Shown piece by piece: positions 45,334-55,698 of a stretch of 64,000 nt of DNA. The notes beneath the pieces were generated by a model. The model saw only the letters and a list, made by a program, of their open reading frames with translations. It made no database searches and was not told where the DNA came from. Numbering within the stretch: position 1 is the first letter of the stretch; the number at the start of each line of letters is the position of its first letter. The translations under genes were made by a program, and so were the position numbers. Source of the DNA: Bacillus sp. NP157 (GTDB lineage Bacteria > Pseudomonadota > Gammaproteobacteria > Xanthomonadales > Rhodanobacteraceae); assembly GCA_018889975.1 (NCBI GenBank), contig CP076546.1, forward strand, positions 806,001 through 870,000, given 5' to 3'.

Positions 45334-47928
45334 ATGAACCGTACTTTGAAGTTGTCGATCATGCTGGCGCTCACGATGGGGGGCAGCCAGGTCCTCGCCC
45401 AGAGCCTGGGTGCCGTGCAGGTCCACTCCACCATGGACCAGCCGCTCTCGGCCGACATCCCGCTCACGGGCGTGTCAGGCAACCCGAACGATATCCATGT
45501 CGCGCTGGCCTCCGATGAAGCCTTCTCGCGCGCCGGGCTGAACAAGTCCGGCATGCCGGTCCCGCTGTCTTTCAGCGTGGGCAAGAACGCCAGCGGCCAG
45601 CCGGTGATCCACGTTTCCAGCAGCGCGCCGATCCGCGATACCTACCTCGACTTCCTGGTCGAAGTCGGTGCCAGCGGCCAGACCGCGATCCGCGAAGTGA
45701 CCATGCTGCTCGACCCGCCGGGCACCCCGGCCAGCGCGCCTGCCGTGCCGGCCGCCCGTCCGTCGCGCACGTCCGACGTGCCCTCGCGCGTGCCCGCCAA
45801 GGCGGAAAGCCGCGCCGAGCGGACCGAGCGCGCGCCGCCGGCCAAGCCCGCACGCAGCACGGCCGCCGCCGCACCGGCACCGTCGGGCGGCAGCAACATC
45901 GGCCCCGTGCAGCGTGGCCAGACGCTGTCGACCATCGCCCGCGAAAACGCCGGCAGCAACGATTTCAACCAGGTGCTGGTGGCCTTGCACAAGGCCAACC
46001 CGGACGCCTTCTACCGCGACAACATCAATGCGCTGAAGACCGGCGCGGTGTTGCGCATGCCCTCGCAGGACGACATCCAGGCGCAGACGGCCGCGGCCGC
46101 GCTGGCCGAAGTCCGTCGCCAGAACGAAGCCTGGCGCACCGGTGCCGCCCGCACGCCGGCCACCGTCGCCGACGGCGCCGCCACCAGTACATCGTCGTCC
46201 ACGCCGGGCAAGGCCGCGGCCGCGAAGAGCGACCGGCTTGCCCTCGTCCCGGCGAAGGAAGGTGGCGATGCCGCGTCAACCCGCGCCGGCGTCAAGGGCG
46301 GCACGGGCGATGCCCAGGTCGCCGGCCTGAAGCAGGAACTGGCCACTTCGCAGGAGTCGGTCGCCTCGCTCAAGCAGCAGGGCGCCGAACTGAAGTCGCG
46401 CGTGGGCGACCTCGAAGCGATCAACACCAAGAACGAGCGCTTGCTGAGCCTGAAGGACAGCGAGATCGCCGAGCTGCAGCACAAGCTCGCCGAGGCACGC
46501 AAGGCGAAGGGTCAGCCGGCCGCGTCGTCCAGCGCACCGGGCGCCGCCGCGGCGGCAACGCCGACGCCGGCCGCTTCGACGCCGGTCGCCGCCGCACCGG
46601 TGGCTGCACCGGCCGCCGCCGCTTCGGTAGCCACGCCGGCTCCGGCACCCGCCGCCAGCGTCGCGGCCGTGCATGCGGCCAGCGCATCGACCGCCGCGGC
46701 ACCGGCATCCTCGGCCACCGTGGCGACCACGCCGCTGGCGAGCCCGGCCAGCACGCCGGCGCAGGCGGCCTCGACGCCGCACGCGAAGCCGGCCACGCCG
46801 CATGCCGCGCCGACCCCGGCCAGCACCGAGGAAGATCCCTGGTTCATGCAGCCGTGGGCGTGGGGTGGCGGCGCGGTCGTCATCCTGCTGCTCGTCGCCG
46901 CCGTGTTCGGTCGTCGCAAGAAGGCCACGGCCGCCGTGCCGCCGAGCTCGCTGGCCGATCGCTTCGGCCAGGAACCGACCTTCGGCAACTTCGATCCGGA
47001 CCATCTGGACCATACCGAAAGCATGGACCAGGACCAGCGCGAGATCATCGACGCGCTGTCCGAGCACCCGGACGACATCGGCCTGCACCTGGAGCTGGTG
47101 AGCCTGTATTACGGCCGCCGCGACGTCGATCATTTCGAAGCCGCCGCGGAAGCCATGTTCGCCCACGTCGCCGATCCGGACCAGCCGGAGTGGCGCGAGG
47201 TGGTGATGATGGGCGAAGACCTCGCCCCGACCCATCCGCTGTTCGGCGGCCAGCCGGGCGACGTGTTCGACGAACCGTACGAAGGCGATACCTATCATCC
47301 TGCGCATGGCGAGCCGGTCCACGGCGATGCGCTGGAAGAGTTCGACCTCGGCACCTACGTGACCAGCCCGGACGACGAGGTCAAGCCGGCGCCGCAGAAG
47401 CACAGCGAATACCACTTCAATTTCGACCTGACCCCGTCGCAGCGCAGCGAAGCCGAGCATCGCCCGCACGCGCCGGAAGTGTTCGACGTGGACGCGCCGG
47501 AATCGCCGTACACCGAAGCCCGCGCCAGCGACGAGCCGCTCGCCTTCGGCGATATCCTCGCCGGGGAAAAGGCGCCGACCGAAGAGCGTTCCACCTGGTC
47601 GTTCGACGACGAAGACGAGCACGCCACGCCGGCGACCCCGGCCGAGCCGCCGCACTTCGACGAACCGCCGCGCTTCGATGAGCCGCCGCGTTTCGACGAA
47701 GTCCCGCGCTTCGACGAACCGACGTTCCCGGATGAAGAGCCGGCGATCGACCACACCGGCCCGGAAAGCTTCAGCGACGACCCGGTCGACACCAAGCTGG
47801 ACCTGGCCCGCGCCTACCTCGACATGGGCGACGCCGAAGGCGCCCGCCTGATGCTCGACGAGGTGATCAGCGAAGGCACCCAGATGCAGAAGGACACCGC
47901 GCGGCGGATCCTCGACGGCATCGTCTGA
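45334..47928 (+). CDS. fimV: FimV-like polar hub protein
   Basis: 864 residues. Signal peptide, then the FimV N-terminal domain (QSLGAVQVHSTMDQPLSADI). A periplasmic LysM lies at about 190-250 (VQRGQTLSTIARENAGS). A coiled coil at about 325-385 is followed by an Ala/Pro/Ser/Thr-rich region and one membrane helix at about 507-525 (GGGAVVILLLVAAVFGRRKK). The acidic cytoplasmic part ends in the conserved FimV C-terminal TPR motif (KLDLARAYLDMGDAEGARLM). FimV binds peptidoglycan at the poles and is needed for type IV pili and twitching in Pseudomonas. A short repeat of PRFDEPP lies near residues 775-795. ATG 45334 is preferred over 45325 for its GGGGG spacing. Confidence 0.9.
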   Translation: MNRTLKLSIMLALTMGGSQVLAQSLGAVQVHSTMDQPLSADIPLTGVSGNPNDIHVALASDEAFSRAGLNKSGMPVPLSFSVGKNASGQPVIHVSSSAPIRDTYLDFLVEVGASGQTAIREVTMLLDPPGTPASAPAVPAARPSRTSDVPSRVPAKAESRAERTERAPPAKPARSTAAAAPAPSGGSNIGPVQRGQTLSTIARENAGSNDFNQVLVALHKANPDAFYRDNINALKTGAVLRMPSQDDIQAQTAAAALAEVRRQNEAWRTGAARTPATVADGAATSTSSSTPGKAAAAKSDRLALVPAKEGGDAASTRAGVKGGTGDAQVAGLKQELATSQESVASLKQQGAELKSRVGDLEAINTKNERLLSLKDSEIAELQHKLAEARKAKGQPAASSSAPGAAAAATPTPAASTPVAAAPVAAPAAAASVATPAPAPAASVAAVHAASASTAAAPASSATVATTPLASPASTPAQAASTPHAKPATPHAAPTPASTEEDPWFMQPWAWGGGAVVILLLVAAVFGRRKKATAAVPPSSLADRFGQEPTFGNFDPDHLDHTESMDQDQREIIDALSEHPDDIGLHLELVSLYYGRRDVDHFEAAAEAMFAHVADPDQPEWREVVMMGEDLAPTHPLFGGQPGDVFDEPYEGDTYHPAHGEPVHGDALEEFDLGTYVTSPDDEVKPAPQKHSEYHFNFDLTPSQRSEAEHRPHAPEVFDVDAPESPYTEARASDEPLAFGDILAGEKAPTEERSTWSFDDEDEHATPATPAEPPHFDEPPRFDEPPRFDEVPRFDEPTFPDEEPAIDHTGPESFSDDPVDTKLDLARAYLDMGDAEGARLMLDEVISEGTQMQKDTARRILDGIV

Positions 47929-47934
47929 CCCGGC

Positions 47935-47993
47935 GGGAGCGGGTTGGCGCGTGGGGCCCGGGAGACCGGGCCGGCATGTGCGAACTCGCTCCC
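47935..47993. repeat. Nested palindrome between fimV and truA
   Basis: Outer arms GGGAGCGGGTT and AACTCGCTCCC (one mismatch) enclose an inner stem GGCCCGG-GAGA-CCGGGCC (47955-47972). No T run. It resembles a second REP class distinct from the GTAGGAGCGCGCC type, or a processing signal between fimV and truA. Confidence 0.6.
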
Positions 47994-48041
47994 ACGGTCG
48001 TTACGGGGTAACCTTCCCGGTTTCCCCCGCCCAGATTCCCC

Positions 48042-48809
48042 ATGCGCATCGCCCTAGGCGTCGAATACGACGGCACCGACTTCTTTGGCTGGCAGAAGCT
48101 CAGCCATGCGAAGACCGTGCAGGGTGCGCTGGAACAGGCGCTGTCCTTCGTCGCGCACACCCCGATCGAAGTCACCGCGGCCGGTCGCACCGACGCCGGC
48201 GTGCATGGCCGTGGCCAGGTGGTGCATTTCGACACCGACGTGGTCCGCGACATGCGCGGCTGGATCCTCGGCGCCTGTTCGAACCTGCCGCGCAGCGTCG
48301 CGGTGACCTGGGCGCAGCCCGTGTCCGAGGAATTCCACGCGCGCTTCTCCGCCCGTATGCGCCGCTACCGCTACCGGTTGCTGCCGCGTTTCGTACGGCC
48401 GGCGCTGGATGCGCGCTTCGTGGCCTGGGAAAAGAAGGCGCTGGATGCCAGCCGCATGCATGCGGGGGCGCAGGCGATCGTCGGCGAGCATGATTTCTCC
48501 GCGTTCCGCGCGATCTCCTGCCAGGCCGCGCATGCGCGGCGCAACGTGCGTGCCATCCGCGTGTTCCAGGACGACATCCACGTCGTCGTCGAGATCGAAG
48601 CGAACGCCTTCCTCCACCACATGGTGCGCAACATCGTCGGCTCGCTGATCCCGATCGGCCGCGGCGAGCAGCCGGTCGAATGGATGGCTGAACTGCTGGA
48701 AGGCCGTGACCGCGACGTGGCGGGCGCGACCGCGCCGGCCGAGGGCCTGACCTTCCTCGGTCCGCTGTACGAAGCCCACTGGGGCCTGCCGCCGGAGGTG
48801 ACGTTGTGA
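48042..48809 (+). CDS. truA: tRNA pseudouridine(38-40) synthase TruA
   Basis: 255 residues. It isomerises uridines 38-40 in the tRNA anticodon arm. [10 protein letters not shown] and the catalytic motif [20 protein letters not shown] (Asp in RTDAG) are present, with [11 protein letters not shown] near the C-terminus. Full length. The trpF GTG overlaps its stop (GTGA), so the two are translationally coupled, the order typical of gammaproteobacteria. Confidence 0.96.
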   Translation: MRIALGVEYDGTDFFGWQKLSHAKTVQGALEQALSFVAHTPIEVTAAGRTDAGVHGRGQVVHFDTDVVRDMRGWILGACSNLPRSVAVTWAQPVSEEFHARFSARMRRYRYRLLPRFVRPALDARFVAWEKKALDASRMHAGAQAIVGEHDFSAFRAISCQAAHARRNVRAIRVFQDDIHVVVEIEANAFLHHMVRNIVGSLIPIGRGEQPVEWMAELLEGRDRDVAGATAPAEGLTFLGPLYEAHWGLPPEVTL

Positions 48810-49429
48810 CCCGCGTGAAATTCTGCGGCTTCACCCGGGTGGACGACATGCTGGCCGCCGCGCGGATGGGCGTCGATGCGGTGGGTTTCGTCATGACCCG
48901 CAAGAGCAAGCGCTTCGTCGACATCGGGCAGGCCGTGGCGCTGCGCGATGCCGTGCCGCCCTTCGTCAGCAGCGTGGTGCTGGTGATGGATGACGATCCG
49001 GCGTATGTCGACGAGATCGTCCGTCGCGTACGCCCGGACATGCTCCAGTTCCACGGCAACGAGACCGACGAGGCCTGCGCCGCGCACGGCGTGCGCTACC
49101 TGAAGGCCATCGCGATGGGCGAAGGGGAGGGTGCCTTGCCGCGCCTGCGTGCCTACCCGCGAGCGGCTGGCCTCTTGCTCGACGGCCACGGCCTGGGTGA
49201 GACCGGCGGCAGTGGCCAGCGTTTCGACTGGTCGCGGATGCCGCGCGACCTGGCGCAACCGCTGGTGCTCGCCGGCGGACTCACCGCCGATAACGTCGCC
49301 GAGGCCATCGCCACGGCACGGCCCTGGGGCGTAGACCTCTCCAGCGGCATCGAGACATCGCCCGGCATCAAGGATCGGGCTAAGATGGAACGCTTCCTCG
49401 CCGCCGTGCGCGCTATCCCCAGCGCCTGA
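48806..49429 (+). CDS. trpF: Phosphoribosylanthranilate isomerase
   Basis: 207 residues from GTG. It catalyses the third step from chorismate to tryptophan. The TIM-barrel signature begins [15 protein letters not shown] with the catalytic Cys. [20 protein letters not shown] holds the catalytic Asp, and [10 protein letters not shown] and [13 protein letters not shown] bind phosphate. It is a stand-alone enzyme, not fused to TrpC. The GTG overlaps truA; trpB follows after 28 bp. Confidence 0.96.
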   Translation: MTRVKFCGFTRVDDMLAAARMGVDAVGFVMTRKSKRFVDIGQAVALRDAVPPFVSSVVLVMDDDPAYVDEIVRRVRPDMLQFHGNETDEACAAHGVRYLKAIAMGEGEGALPRLRAYPRAAGLLLDGHGLGETGGSGQRFDWSRMPRDLAQPLVLAGGLTADNVAEAIATARPWGVDLSSGIETSPGIKDRAKMERFLAAVRAIPSA

Positions 49430-49457
49430 GCGGCCTTTCGCACCTACCGGTACCGCA

Positions 49458-50668
<1,211 letters not shown>

Positions 50669-50669
<1 letters not shown>

Positions 50670-51469
50670 TGAGCCGCATCGAAAGCCGCTTCGCGGCCCT
50701 GAAGTCCGCCGGCCGTACCGGGCTCGTCACCTTCATCACCGCGGGCGACCCGTCGCCGGAAGACGTGGTCTCCCTGCTGCACGGCCTGGTCGCCGCCGGC
50801 GCCGACGTCATCGAGCTGGGCGTGCCGTTTTCCGATCCGATGGCCGACGGCCCGGTGATCCAGCATGCGTCCGAGCGGGCGATCGCCAAAGGCGTGGGCC
50901 TGGCCAACGTGCTGGCCTGGGTCGCGGCCTTCCGTGAGACGGACAACGAGACGCCGATCGTCCTGATGGGTTACCTCAACCCCGTCGAGATGTACGGTTA
51001 CGCGTCGTTCGCCGAAGATGCGGTCGAAGCCGGGGTCGATGGCGTCCTGATGGTGGATTGCCCGCTGGAGGAATCGCATGTCCTGCAGCCGCTGCGCGAC
51101 GCCGGCATCGACCAGATCCTGCTCGCCTCGCCGACCACGGCCGACGCCCGCCTGGGCAAGCTGTGCGAGGCCGCATCGGGCTTCCTGTATTATGTGTCGT
51201 TCGCTGGCATCACCGGCGCGGCCCAGCTGAGCACCGGCCAGATCGCCGAGCGCGTCGCCGGGATCCGCGCCCGCTCGAAGGCACCGGTCGCAGTCGGCTT
51301 CGGCGTCCGCGATGCCGCCTCGGCCCGGGCCATCGGCGAATTCGCCGACGCCGTGGTCATTGGCAGCGCGCTGGTCGAGACGCTGTCCGCAGCCACCTCG
51401 GCCGACGACGCCGTGGCCAGGGCACATGCTTTCCTGGCCCCGATCCGCGCAGCCCTCGACGCCGCCTGA
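50669..51469 (+). CDS. trpA: Tryptophan synthase alpha chain
   Basis: 266 residues. It cleaves indole-3-glycerol phosphate and channels indole to TrpB. Catalytic residues E49 ([11 protein letters not shown]) and D60 (MADGP) are in place; [11 protein letters not shown] and [11 protein letters not shown] bind the phosphate end. The gene is followed by REP-like DNA, then accD. Confidence 0.97.
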
Positions 51470-51479
51470 TCGAACCAGC

Positions 51480-51565
51480 TGTTACATGTAGGAGCGCGCC
51501 CGCGCGCGACCGCACCACCATCCGTAGCAACGCGCCCACGCGCGACCAGCACCACCATCGGGAGA
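51480..51565 (+). repeat. Tandem REP-like pair in the accD leader
   Basis: GTAGGAGCGCGCCCGCGCGC at 51488 is followed by ACCGCACCACCATCC and then a diverged second copy, GTAGCAACGCGCCCACGCGC, with ACCAGCACCACCATCG. The two units, each about 37 bp, end just before the accD ribosome-binding site GGGAGA. Confidence 0.8.
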
Positions 51566-51570
51566 CACAC

Positions 51571-52446
51571 ATGAACTGGCTGCAAAAAATCATGACGCCG
51601 AAGACCCGCGCACCTGCCGCGGCCGGTGGCAAGGGCAAGGTCCCCGAGGGTGTGTGGGAGAAGTGCGCTGGCTGCGGCACCGTGCTGTACAAGCCGGAGC
51701 TCGAGAAGTCGCTGATGGTCTGCCCCAAGTGCGGCCATCACCACGCGATCCGTGCCCGTGCGCGCCTCGATGCGTTCTTCGACCAGGGCACCACGACCGA
51801 GCTGTGGGCGAAGATGGAAGCCGTCGACGCCCTGAAGTTCAAGGACCAGAAGAAGTACAAGGACCGCGTCGCGGCCGCGCAGAAGTCGACCGGCGAGAAG
51901 GACGCACTGATCGCGATGTCCGGCAAGCTGCTGGGTCGTCCGCTGGTGTCGGTGGCCTTCGAGTTCTCGTTCATGGGCGGCTCGATGGGCTCGGTGGTGG
52001 GCGAGAAGTTCACCCGTGCCGCGGAAAAGGCGCTGGCGGAGAAGAGCGCGCTGGTGTGCTTCTCGGCGACCGGTGGCGCGCGCATGCAGGAAGGCCTGTT
52101 TTCGCTGATGCAGATGGCGAAGACGTCGGCGGCGCTGGCGCGCATGCGCGATGCGGGCGTGCCGTACATTTCGGTGCTGACCCATCCGACCACGGGTGGC
52201 GTGTCGGCGTCGCTGGGCATGCTGGGCGATCTGAACGTGGCGGAGCCGAAGGCGTTGATCGGCTTTGCCGGTCCGCGCGTGATCGAGCAGACGGTGCGTG
52301 AGACGTTGCCGGAGGGTTTCCAGCGTCCGGATTTCCTGGTCGATCACGGTGCGATCGATATGATCGTGGACCGTCGCGAGATGCGCGACAAGCTGGGCGC
52401 GATGCTCGGCATCCTCGAAAAGATGCCCCGCGTCGACGCAGCATGA
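51571..52446 (+). CDS. accD: Acetyl-CoA carboxylase carboxyltransferase beta subunit
   Basis: 291 residues. With AccA it forms the carboxyltransferase that makes malonyl-CoA for fatty acids. The N-terminal zinc ribbon has C32-AG-C35 and C51-PK-C54. The crotonase-like core includes [19 protein letters not shown] and [17 protein letters not shown] 51571 with GGGAG upstream gives the family start. The downstream terminator ends the trp-accD block; folC, often next in relatives, does not follow here. Confidence 0.96.
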   Translation: MNWLQKIMTPKTRAPAAAGGKGKVPEGVWEKCAGCGTVLYKPELEKSLMVCPKCGHHHAIRARARLDAFFDQGTTTELWAKMEAVDALKFKDQKKYKDRVAAAQKSTGEKDALIAMSGKLLGRPLVSVAFEFSFMGGSMGSVVGEKFTRAAEKALAEKSALVCFSATGGARMQEGLFSLMQMAKTSAALARMRDAGVPYISVLTHPTTGGVSASLGMLGDLNVAEPKALIGFAGPRVIEQTVRETLPEGFQRPDFLVDHGAIDMIVDRREMRDKLGAMLGILEKMPRVDAA

Positions 52447-52452
52447 TCGGAG

Positions 52453-52479
52453 GGCCGCCCAAGGGCGGCCTTCTTCTTT
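52453..52479 (+). terminator. Rho-independent terminator after accD
   Basis: Perfect 8-bp stem GGCCGCCC / GGGCGGCC (52453-52460 and 52463-52470) with an AA loop, followed by TTCTTCTTT. Confidence 0.88.
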
Positions 52480-52916
52480 ACGGCCTCCGGCCGAACCGCC
52501 GCCCTGTAGGAGCGCGCCTGCGCGCGAATGCCGTCCGCGCGGCGCCCGGGCGTGGTCGCAGGACCAGCCCTCGGCGCCCACCCTCGCTGCTCAGACAGCG
52601 TTCTGGCGTGCGACAGGGAGGGGCTGCTCCGCAGCCCGTTTTCTTATGGGCCTACGGCCGCGCACCGGGTGCCGGGCGGCGGTTTCTGACTCGACTCCTG
52701 TCTCGGCAGAAACGGCCGGCCATCGTGGCCGGCCCCCTTCGGGCTTTTCCCGCCCGGCCCCCTCGCCGCCACGAACTCGCCTCGAGGGTGGGCGCCGAGG
52801 CCTGTTCTTGCAGCCCGCACAGCTCGTGTAGGAGCGCGCCTGCGCGCGATGGCCAACAACGCGGCGATGCAGCTAACCCGAATGCCCTCAATTCGCATCG
52901 AATGAAGGTCCAGGCA
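52480..52916. repeat. REP, element F with replaced interior, REP
   Basis: REP at 52506-52527. Element F spans 52566-52803 in plus orientation; its arms (52566-52586 and 52783-52803) are normal, but only the first bases of the standard interior (CTGCTCAGACAG) and the last (GAACTCGC) remain. About 170 bp of unrelated hairpin-rich DNA fills the middle, including AGGGGCTGCTCCGCAGCCC and GGCCGGCCATCGTGGCCGGC. A second REP follows at 52828-52849. No gene seen. Confidence 0.8.
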
Positions 52917-53030
52917 TCATCGCTTCGTGGCCTCGTAGGCGATGATTTCGATCAACGTCGAGGGTGCTGGCAATGACGAATGAACAACCGTGTCGTTGCG
53001 TGAACCGCTGGCCTGCATCAACGCATAGCC
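52917..53030 (-). pseudogene. 3' remnant of a gene, possibly Rid family
   Basis: An open stretch of 37 codons ends SSLPAPSTLIEIIAYEATKR and TGA. The pattern resembles the C-terminus of Rid/YjgF proteins (a strand LxEIxAIA-like). It has no start codon context and begins exactly where sequence shared with the REP flank at 63.85 kb (AGCCTCATTCGCCCGA) starts, so repeat-associated deletion could have removed the 5' part. Family assignment is weak. Confidence 0.28.
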
Positions 53031-53347
53031 TCATTCGCCCGAATCGAGGTTGACGGTTCGCGCGCAGGCGCGCTCCTACGCCTGATGCCGATGCCAGCCC
53101 ATGCCAGTGTGCTGGCGTTTGGCCGTCCGCCCACGTCGCGGCAAGGATGAAGAGAGCCCTCGGTGCCTACCCTCGAGGCGAGTTCCGCACAAGCGAGCGG
53201 CCGAAGGCTAATCGAATACACGGGCCGCGGCTGCGGCCAACCTTATCGAGCGCGGAGGACCTGTCTGAGCAGCGAGGGTAGGCACCGAGGGCTGTCCTGC
53301 GACCAAGCCCGAGCGCCGCGCACAGCCCGATGACGCCGAACCCCGGA
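53031..53347. repeat. REP and 139-bp element G
   Basis: REP in minus orientation at 53058-53079. Element G spans 53155-53293 in minus orientation with perfect 21-bp arms of the GGTGCCTACC type. The spacer GCGACCAAGCCCGAGCGCCG follows. No gene seen. Confidence 0.85.
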
Positions 53348-53479
53348 TCAGCGCGCAGCAGCGACGACGGTCGACGGCAGCTGCGGTGCGCTGGTGGTCA
53401 CGAAGGCACCCATCGTCAGGACACAGGTGAACACGACGACGGCGAAGAGGGACTTCAGCAGGATGGTTTCAGCTTTCAT
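53348..53479 (-). CDS. Small membrane or exported protein, 43 residues
   Basis: Product MKAETILLKSLFAVVVFTCV then LTMGAFVTTSAPQLPS and TVVAAAR. One N-terminal hydrophobic helix could be a membrane anchor or signal peptide. A strong ribosome-binding site AGGAGAACC stands before the ATG. The stop is clean and the composition matches the genome. It lies alone between repeat DNA and the PAP2 gene. No known family recognised. Confidence 0.6.
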   Translation of the reverse strand: MKAETILLKSLFAVVVFTCVLTMGAFVTTSAPQLPSTVVAAAR

Positions 53480-53693
53480 GGTGGTTCTCCTCGTTTTGGC
53501 GGGTGGGCCTCAGGGCCCTTCGCTTGAGAGGTTGCATCGGGCGTGCCAACGTCGTTGGAGCGCCTGGAATGGCGGTTTTGGGCCATTTCTTGGGGTGCGG
53601 GATGTGCTTTGAATCGTGTCCGCGGACAGGGGGTGTCCGAGGCGGTGTGCGGGCGTGCGGACACAAAGTATCGGACGGTATCGCGGGGTGGGG

Positions 53694-53715
53694 TCGCGCG
53701 CGGGCGCGCTCCTAC
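53694..53715 (-). repeat. REP palindrome
   Basis: A GTAGGAGCGCGCC-type REP on the minus strand with one C in place of T in the loop, about 40 bp downstream of the PAP2 gene. The rest of 53480-53755 holds no gene I can support. Confidence 0.8.
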
Positions 53716-53755
53716 AGGGGCGGGGCTGTGCGTCGGGGTCTGGAGTGGGGCGGGG

Positions 53756-54298
53756 TTAGAAGATGATGCGTTCGATCCAGAGCGACAGGGTGCCGAGCAG
53801 GCCGCCGATGGCGGTGGCGGCGAGGACGTCGCTGGGGTAGTGCAGGCCGAGGATGACGCGCGATGCGCCGATCAGTGCGGCGAAGCCGATCAGGAACGGG
53901 GCGAGCACCGGGTAGTGGGCGACGGCGACGACGGTGAAGGCGACGGCCTGCAGGGTGTGGCCGGAGGGGAAGCTGAATTCATCCAGCGGCGGCACGTGGG
54001 CGATCACGCCGGGGCATGAGCGGAATGGGCGCGGGCGCTTCGTCCAGCGCTTCAGCACGCGGTACAGCATCAAGGCGGTCAGGCCGGTGAGGGCCATCTG
54101 CACCGCGACGGCCAGGCCATGCAGGCCGCCGACCAGTGCCATCACCGTCATCAACGCATACCAGAACACGCCGTCGCCGAGCCGGCTGACCAGGCCGAAG
54201 AAGATGCCGATGGCGCGGCGTGCGCCCCAGCGGTTGGCGGCGACGCACATGCGGCGGTCGAGGTTAGCCCTACGCGGCGATCGCGGTGCTGCGTTCAT
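53756..54298 (-). CDS. PAP2-family membrane phosphatase
   Basis: 180 residues with several membrane helices. The three PAP2 motifs are KRWTKRPRP, PSGHT and SRVILGLHYPSD. The active site should face the periplasm, on substrates such as undecaprenyl pyrophosphate, phosphatidic acid or related lipid phosphates. ATG 54298 lies inside the 3' end of the glycosyltransferase gene (29-bp overlap), so the two are translationally coupled; together they suggest glycolipid or cell-envelope lipid metabolism. Confidence 0.88.
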   Translation of the reverse strand: MNAAPRSPRRANLDRRMCVAANRWGARRAIGIFFGLVSRLGDGVFWYALMTVMALVGGLHGLAVAVQMALTGLTALMLYRVLKRWTKRPRPFRSCPGVIAHVPPLDEFSFPSGHTLQAVAFTVVAVAHYPVLAPFLIGFAALIGASRVILGLHYPSDVLAATAIGGLLGTLSLWIERIIF

Positions 54299-55430
54299 GG
54301 AGCTTCTCCTCGGCGAGCGAGTGCATGATGGATTCGAATTCCGACACGACCGACTCCGGCGACAGGCCGGCGACGGAAGCGCGGGCGGCACGGCCCATGG
54401 CGACGAGCGCCGTGGGATCCGCGCCGAGGGTGGCGGCGCGTTCGACGAGGCCTCCTTCGTTGCCCGGTGCGACGCGGATGCCGTTCTGGCCGTTGCGGAT
54501 GAACTCGCGTGCGGCGGCTTCGGCGTAGGCGACCACGGGGATGCCCGAGGACATCGCTTCGAGCACCACGTTGCCGAAGGTTTCGGTGAGGCTGGGGAAC
54601 ACGAAGAGGTCGGCGCTGGCGTAGAACGCGGCGAGGTCGTCGCCGCGGCGGGTGCCGGCGAAGATCACGTCCGGGTGCGCGGCTTCCAGCGCGGCGCGGC
54701 CGGGGCCGTCGCCGACGATGACGCAGCGTGCGCCGGGGACGCGGCGTTCGAGCGCGCGCCAGGCGTCGATGACGACGTCGAGGTTCTTTTCCGGGGCGAC
54801 GCGACCGACGCTCAGCACCACCGGCGTATCCGCATCGACGCCCCACGAGGCGCGCAGTTCGTCGCTGCGGCGTTCCGGATGGAAACGCTGCGTGTCGACG
54901 GCACGGCGCAGCACGCGCACGTCGTGCACGCCGAGGTCGTTCAGTTCGCCGGCGAGCTGGCCGGTCGGCACCAGGGTGGTGTGGGCGCGGCGGTGGAAGC
55001 GGGCAAGGTAACGGCGGACCAGCGGCGTGAGTGCGCCGAAGCCGTAATGGCCAACGTAGAAATCGAAGCGCGTATGGAAGCCGGTCGCGACCGGGATGCC
55101 GAGGCGGCGGGCGGCGCTCACCGCGCTCCAGCCCAGCGGGCCTTCGGTCGCCACGTAGATCGCATCCGGCCGCTCGGCTCGCCAGCGGCGTTCGATGCGG
55201 AAGCGGGCGGGCAGGCCGAAGCGCAGGCCGGCGTAGCGGGGGACGGAAGCGCCTTCCACCTCGAGGACATCCATGCCCGCATCGGCCAGCGGCGGCGTGG
55301 CGCCATGGATCGGACGAATGAGGTCGACGGCGTGGCCGCGACGGACAAGGCCGCGAGCGAGGGACTGGACGGTCAGCGCAACCCCGTTCACGTCCGGTGC
55401 GTAGGTCTCGGTGACGATGCCGACTCGCAT
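54270..55430 (-). CDS. GT4-family glycosyltransferase
   Basis: 386 residues, GT-B fold. N-terminal GIVTETYAPDVNGVALTVQS; nucleotide-sugar-binding C-terminal domain with SVGRVAPEKNLD, FAGTRRGDDLAAFYASADLF and the E-x7-E motif FPSLTETFGNVVLEAMSSG. It resembles alpha-mannosyl- or glucosyltransferases that act on lipids (for example PimB-like or diacylglycerol glycosyltransferases). Acceptor unknown. Probably co-transcribed with the PAP2 gene. Confidence 0.92.
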   Translation of the reverse strand: MRVGIVTETYAPDVNGVALTVQSLARGLVRRGHAVDLIRPIHGATPPLADAGMDVLEVEGASVPRYAGLRFGLPARFRIERRWRAERPDAIYVATEGPLGWSAVSAARRLGIPVATGFHTRFDFYVGHYGFGALTPLVRRYLARFHRRAHTTLVPTGQLAGELNDLGVHDVRVLRRAVDTQRFHPERRSDELRASWGVDADTPVVLSVGRVAPEKNLDVVIDAWRALERRVPGARCVIVGDGPGRAALEAAHPDVIFAGTRRGDDLAAFYASADLFVFPSLTETFGNVVLEAMSSGIPVVAYAEAAAREFIRNGQNGIRVAPGNEGGLVERAATLGADPTALVAMGRAARASVAGLSPESVVSEFESIMHSLAEEKLHERSTAIAA

Positions 55431-55515
55431 GGCGGTGCCCCTTCTGGCCTCTTTGACGCATGGTTGCGCGCGGGCGTGTCGGGCGGGTTATTCGGGGATG
55501 ACAGGGGCATGACAC

Positions 55516-55643
55516 GGAGGTGGGGGATGGGAAGTGGGGGCGCACGATTGGCGGCGCCGGGGGGCCTTCAGTGCTTATCCGGCAACGTCGCACGGCGATG
55601 CGACGTCTCGTGCTAGCGCCCCCACTTCCCATCCCCCACCTCC
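55516..55643. repeat. Long perfect inverted repeat between glycosyltransferase and gltX
   Basis: Arms of 28 bp (55516-55543 and 55616-55643), perfectly complementary, purine-rich on the left (GGAGGTGGGGGATGGGAAGT...). The 72-bp spacer contains a second stem ACGTCGCA / TGCGACGT (55585-55606), and GCACGA / TCGTGC extends the arms with a slip of two bases. It ends 55 bp before the gltX ATG. It could act as a leader hairpin, a cruciform or a small non-autonomous element. Confidence 0.8.
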
Positions 55644-55698
55644 CGCACCGCCCCTTACGCTAAAATCCCCCTCTTGCCCCAACCCGCGATCACTCCCC

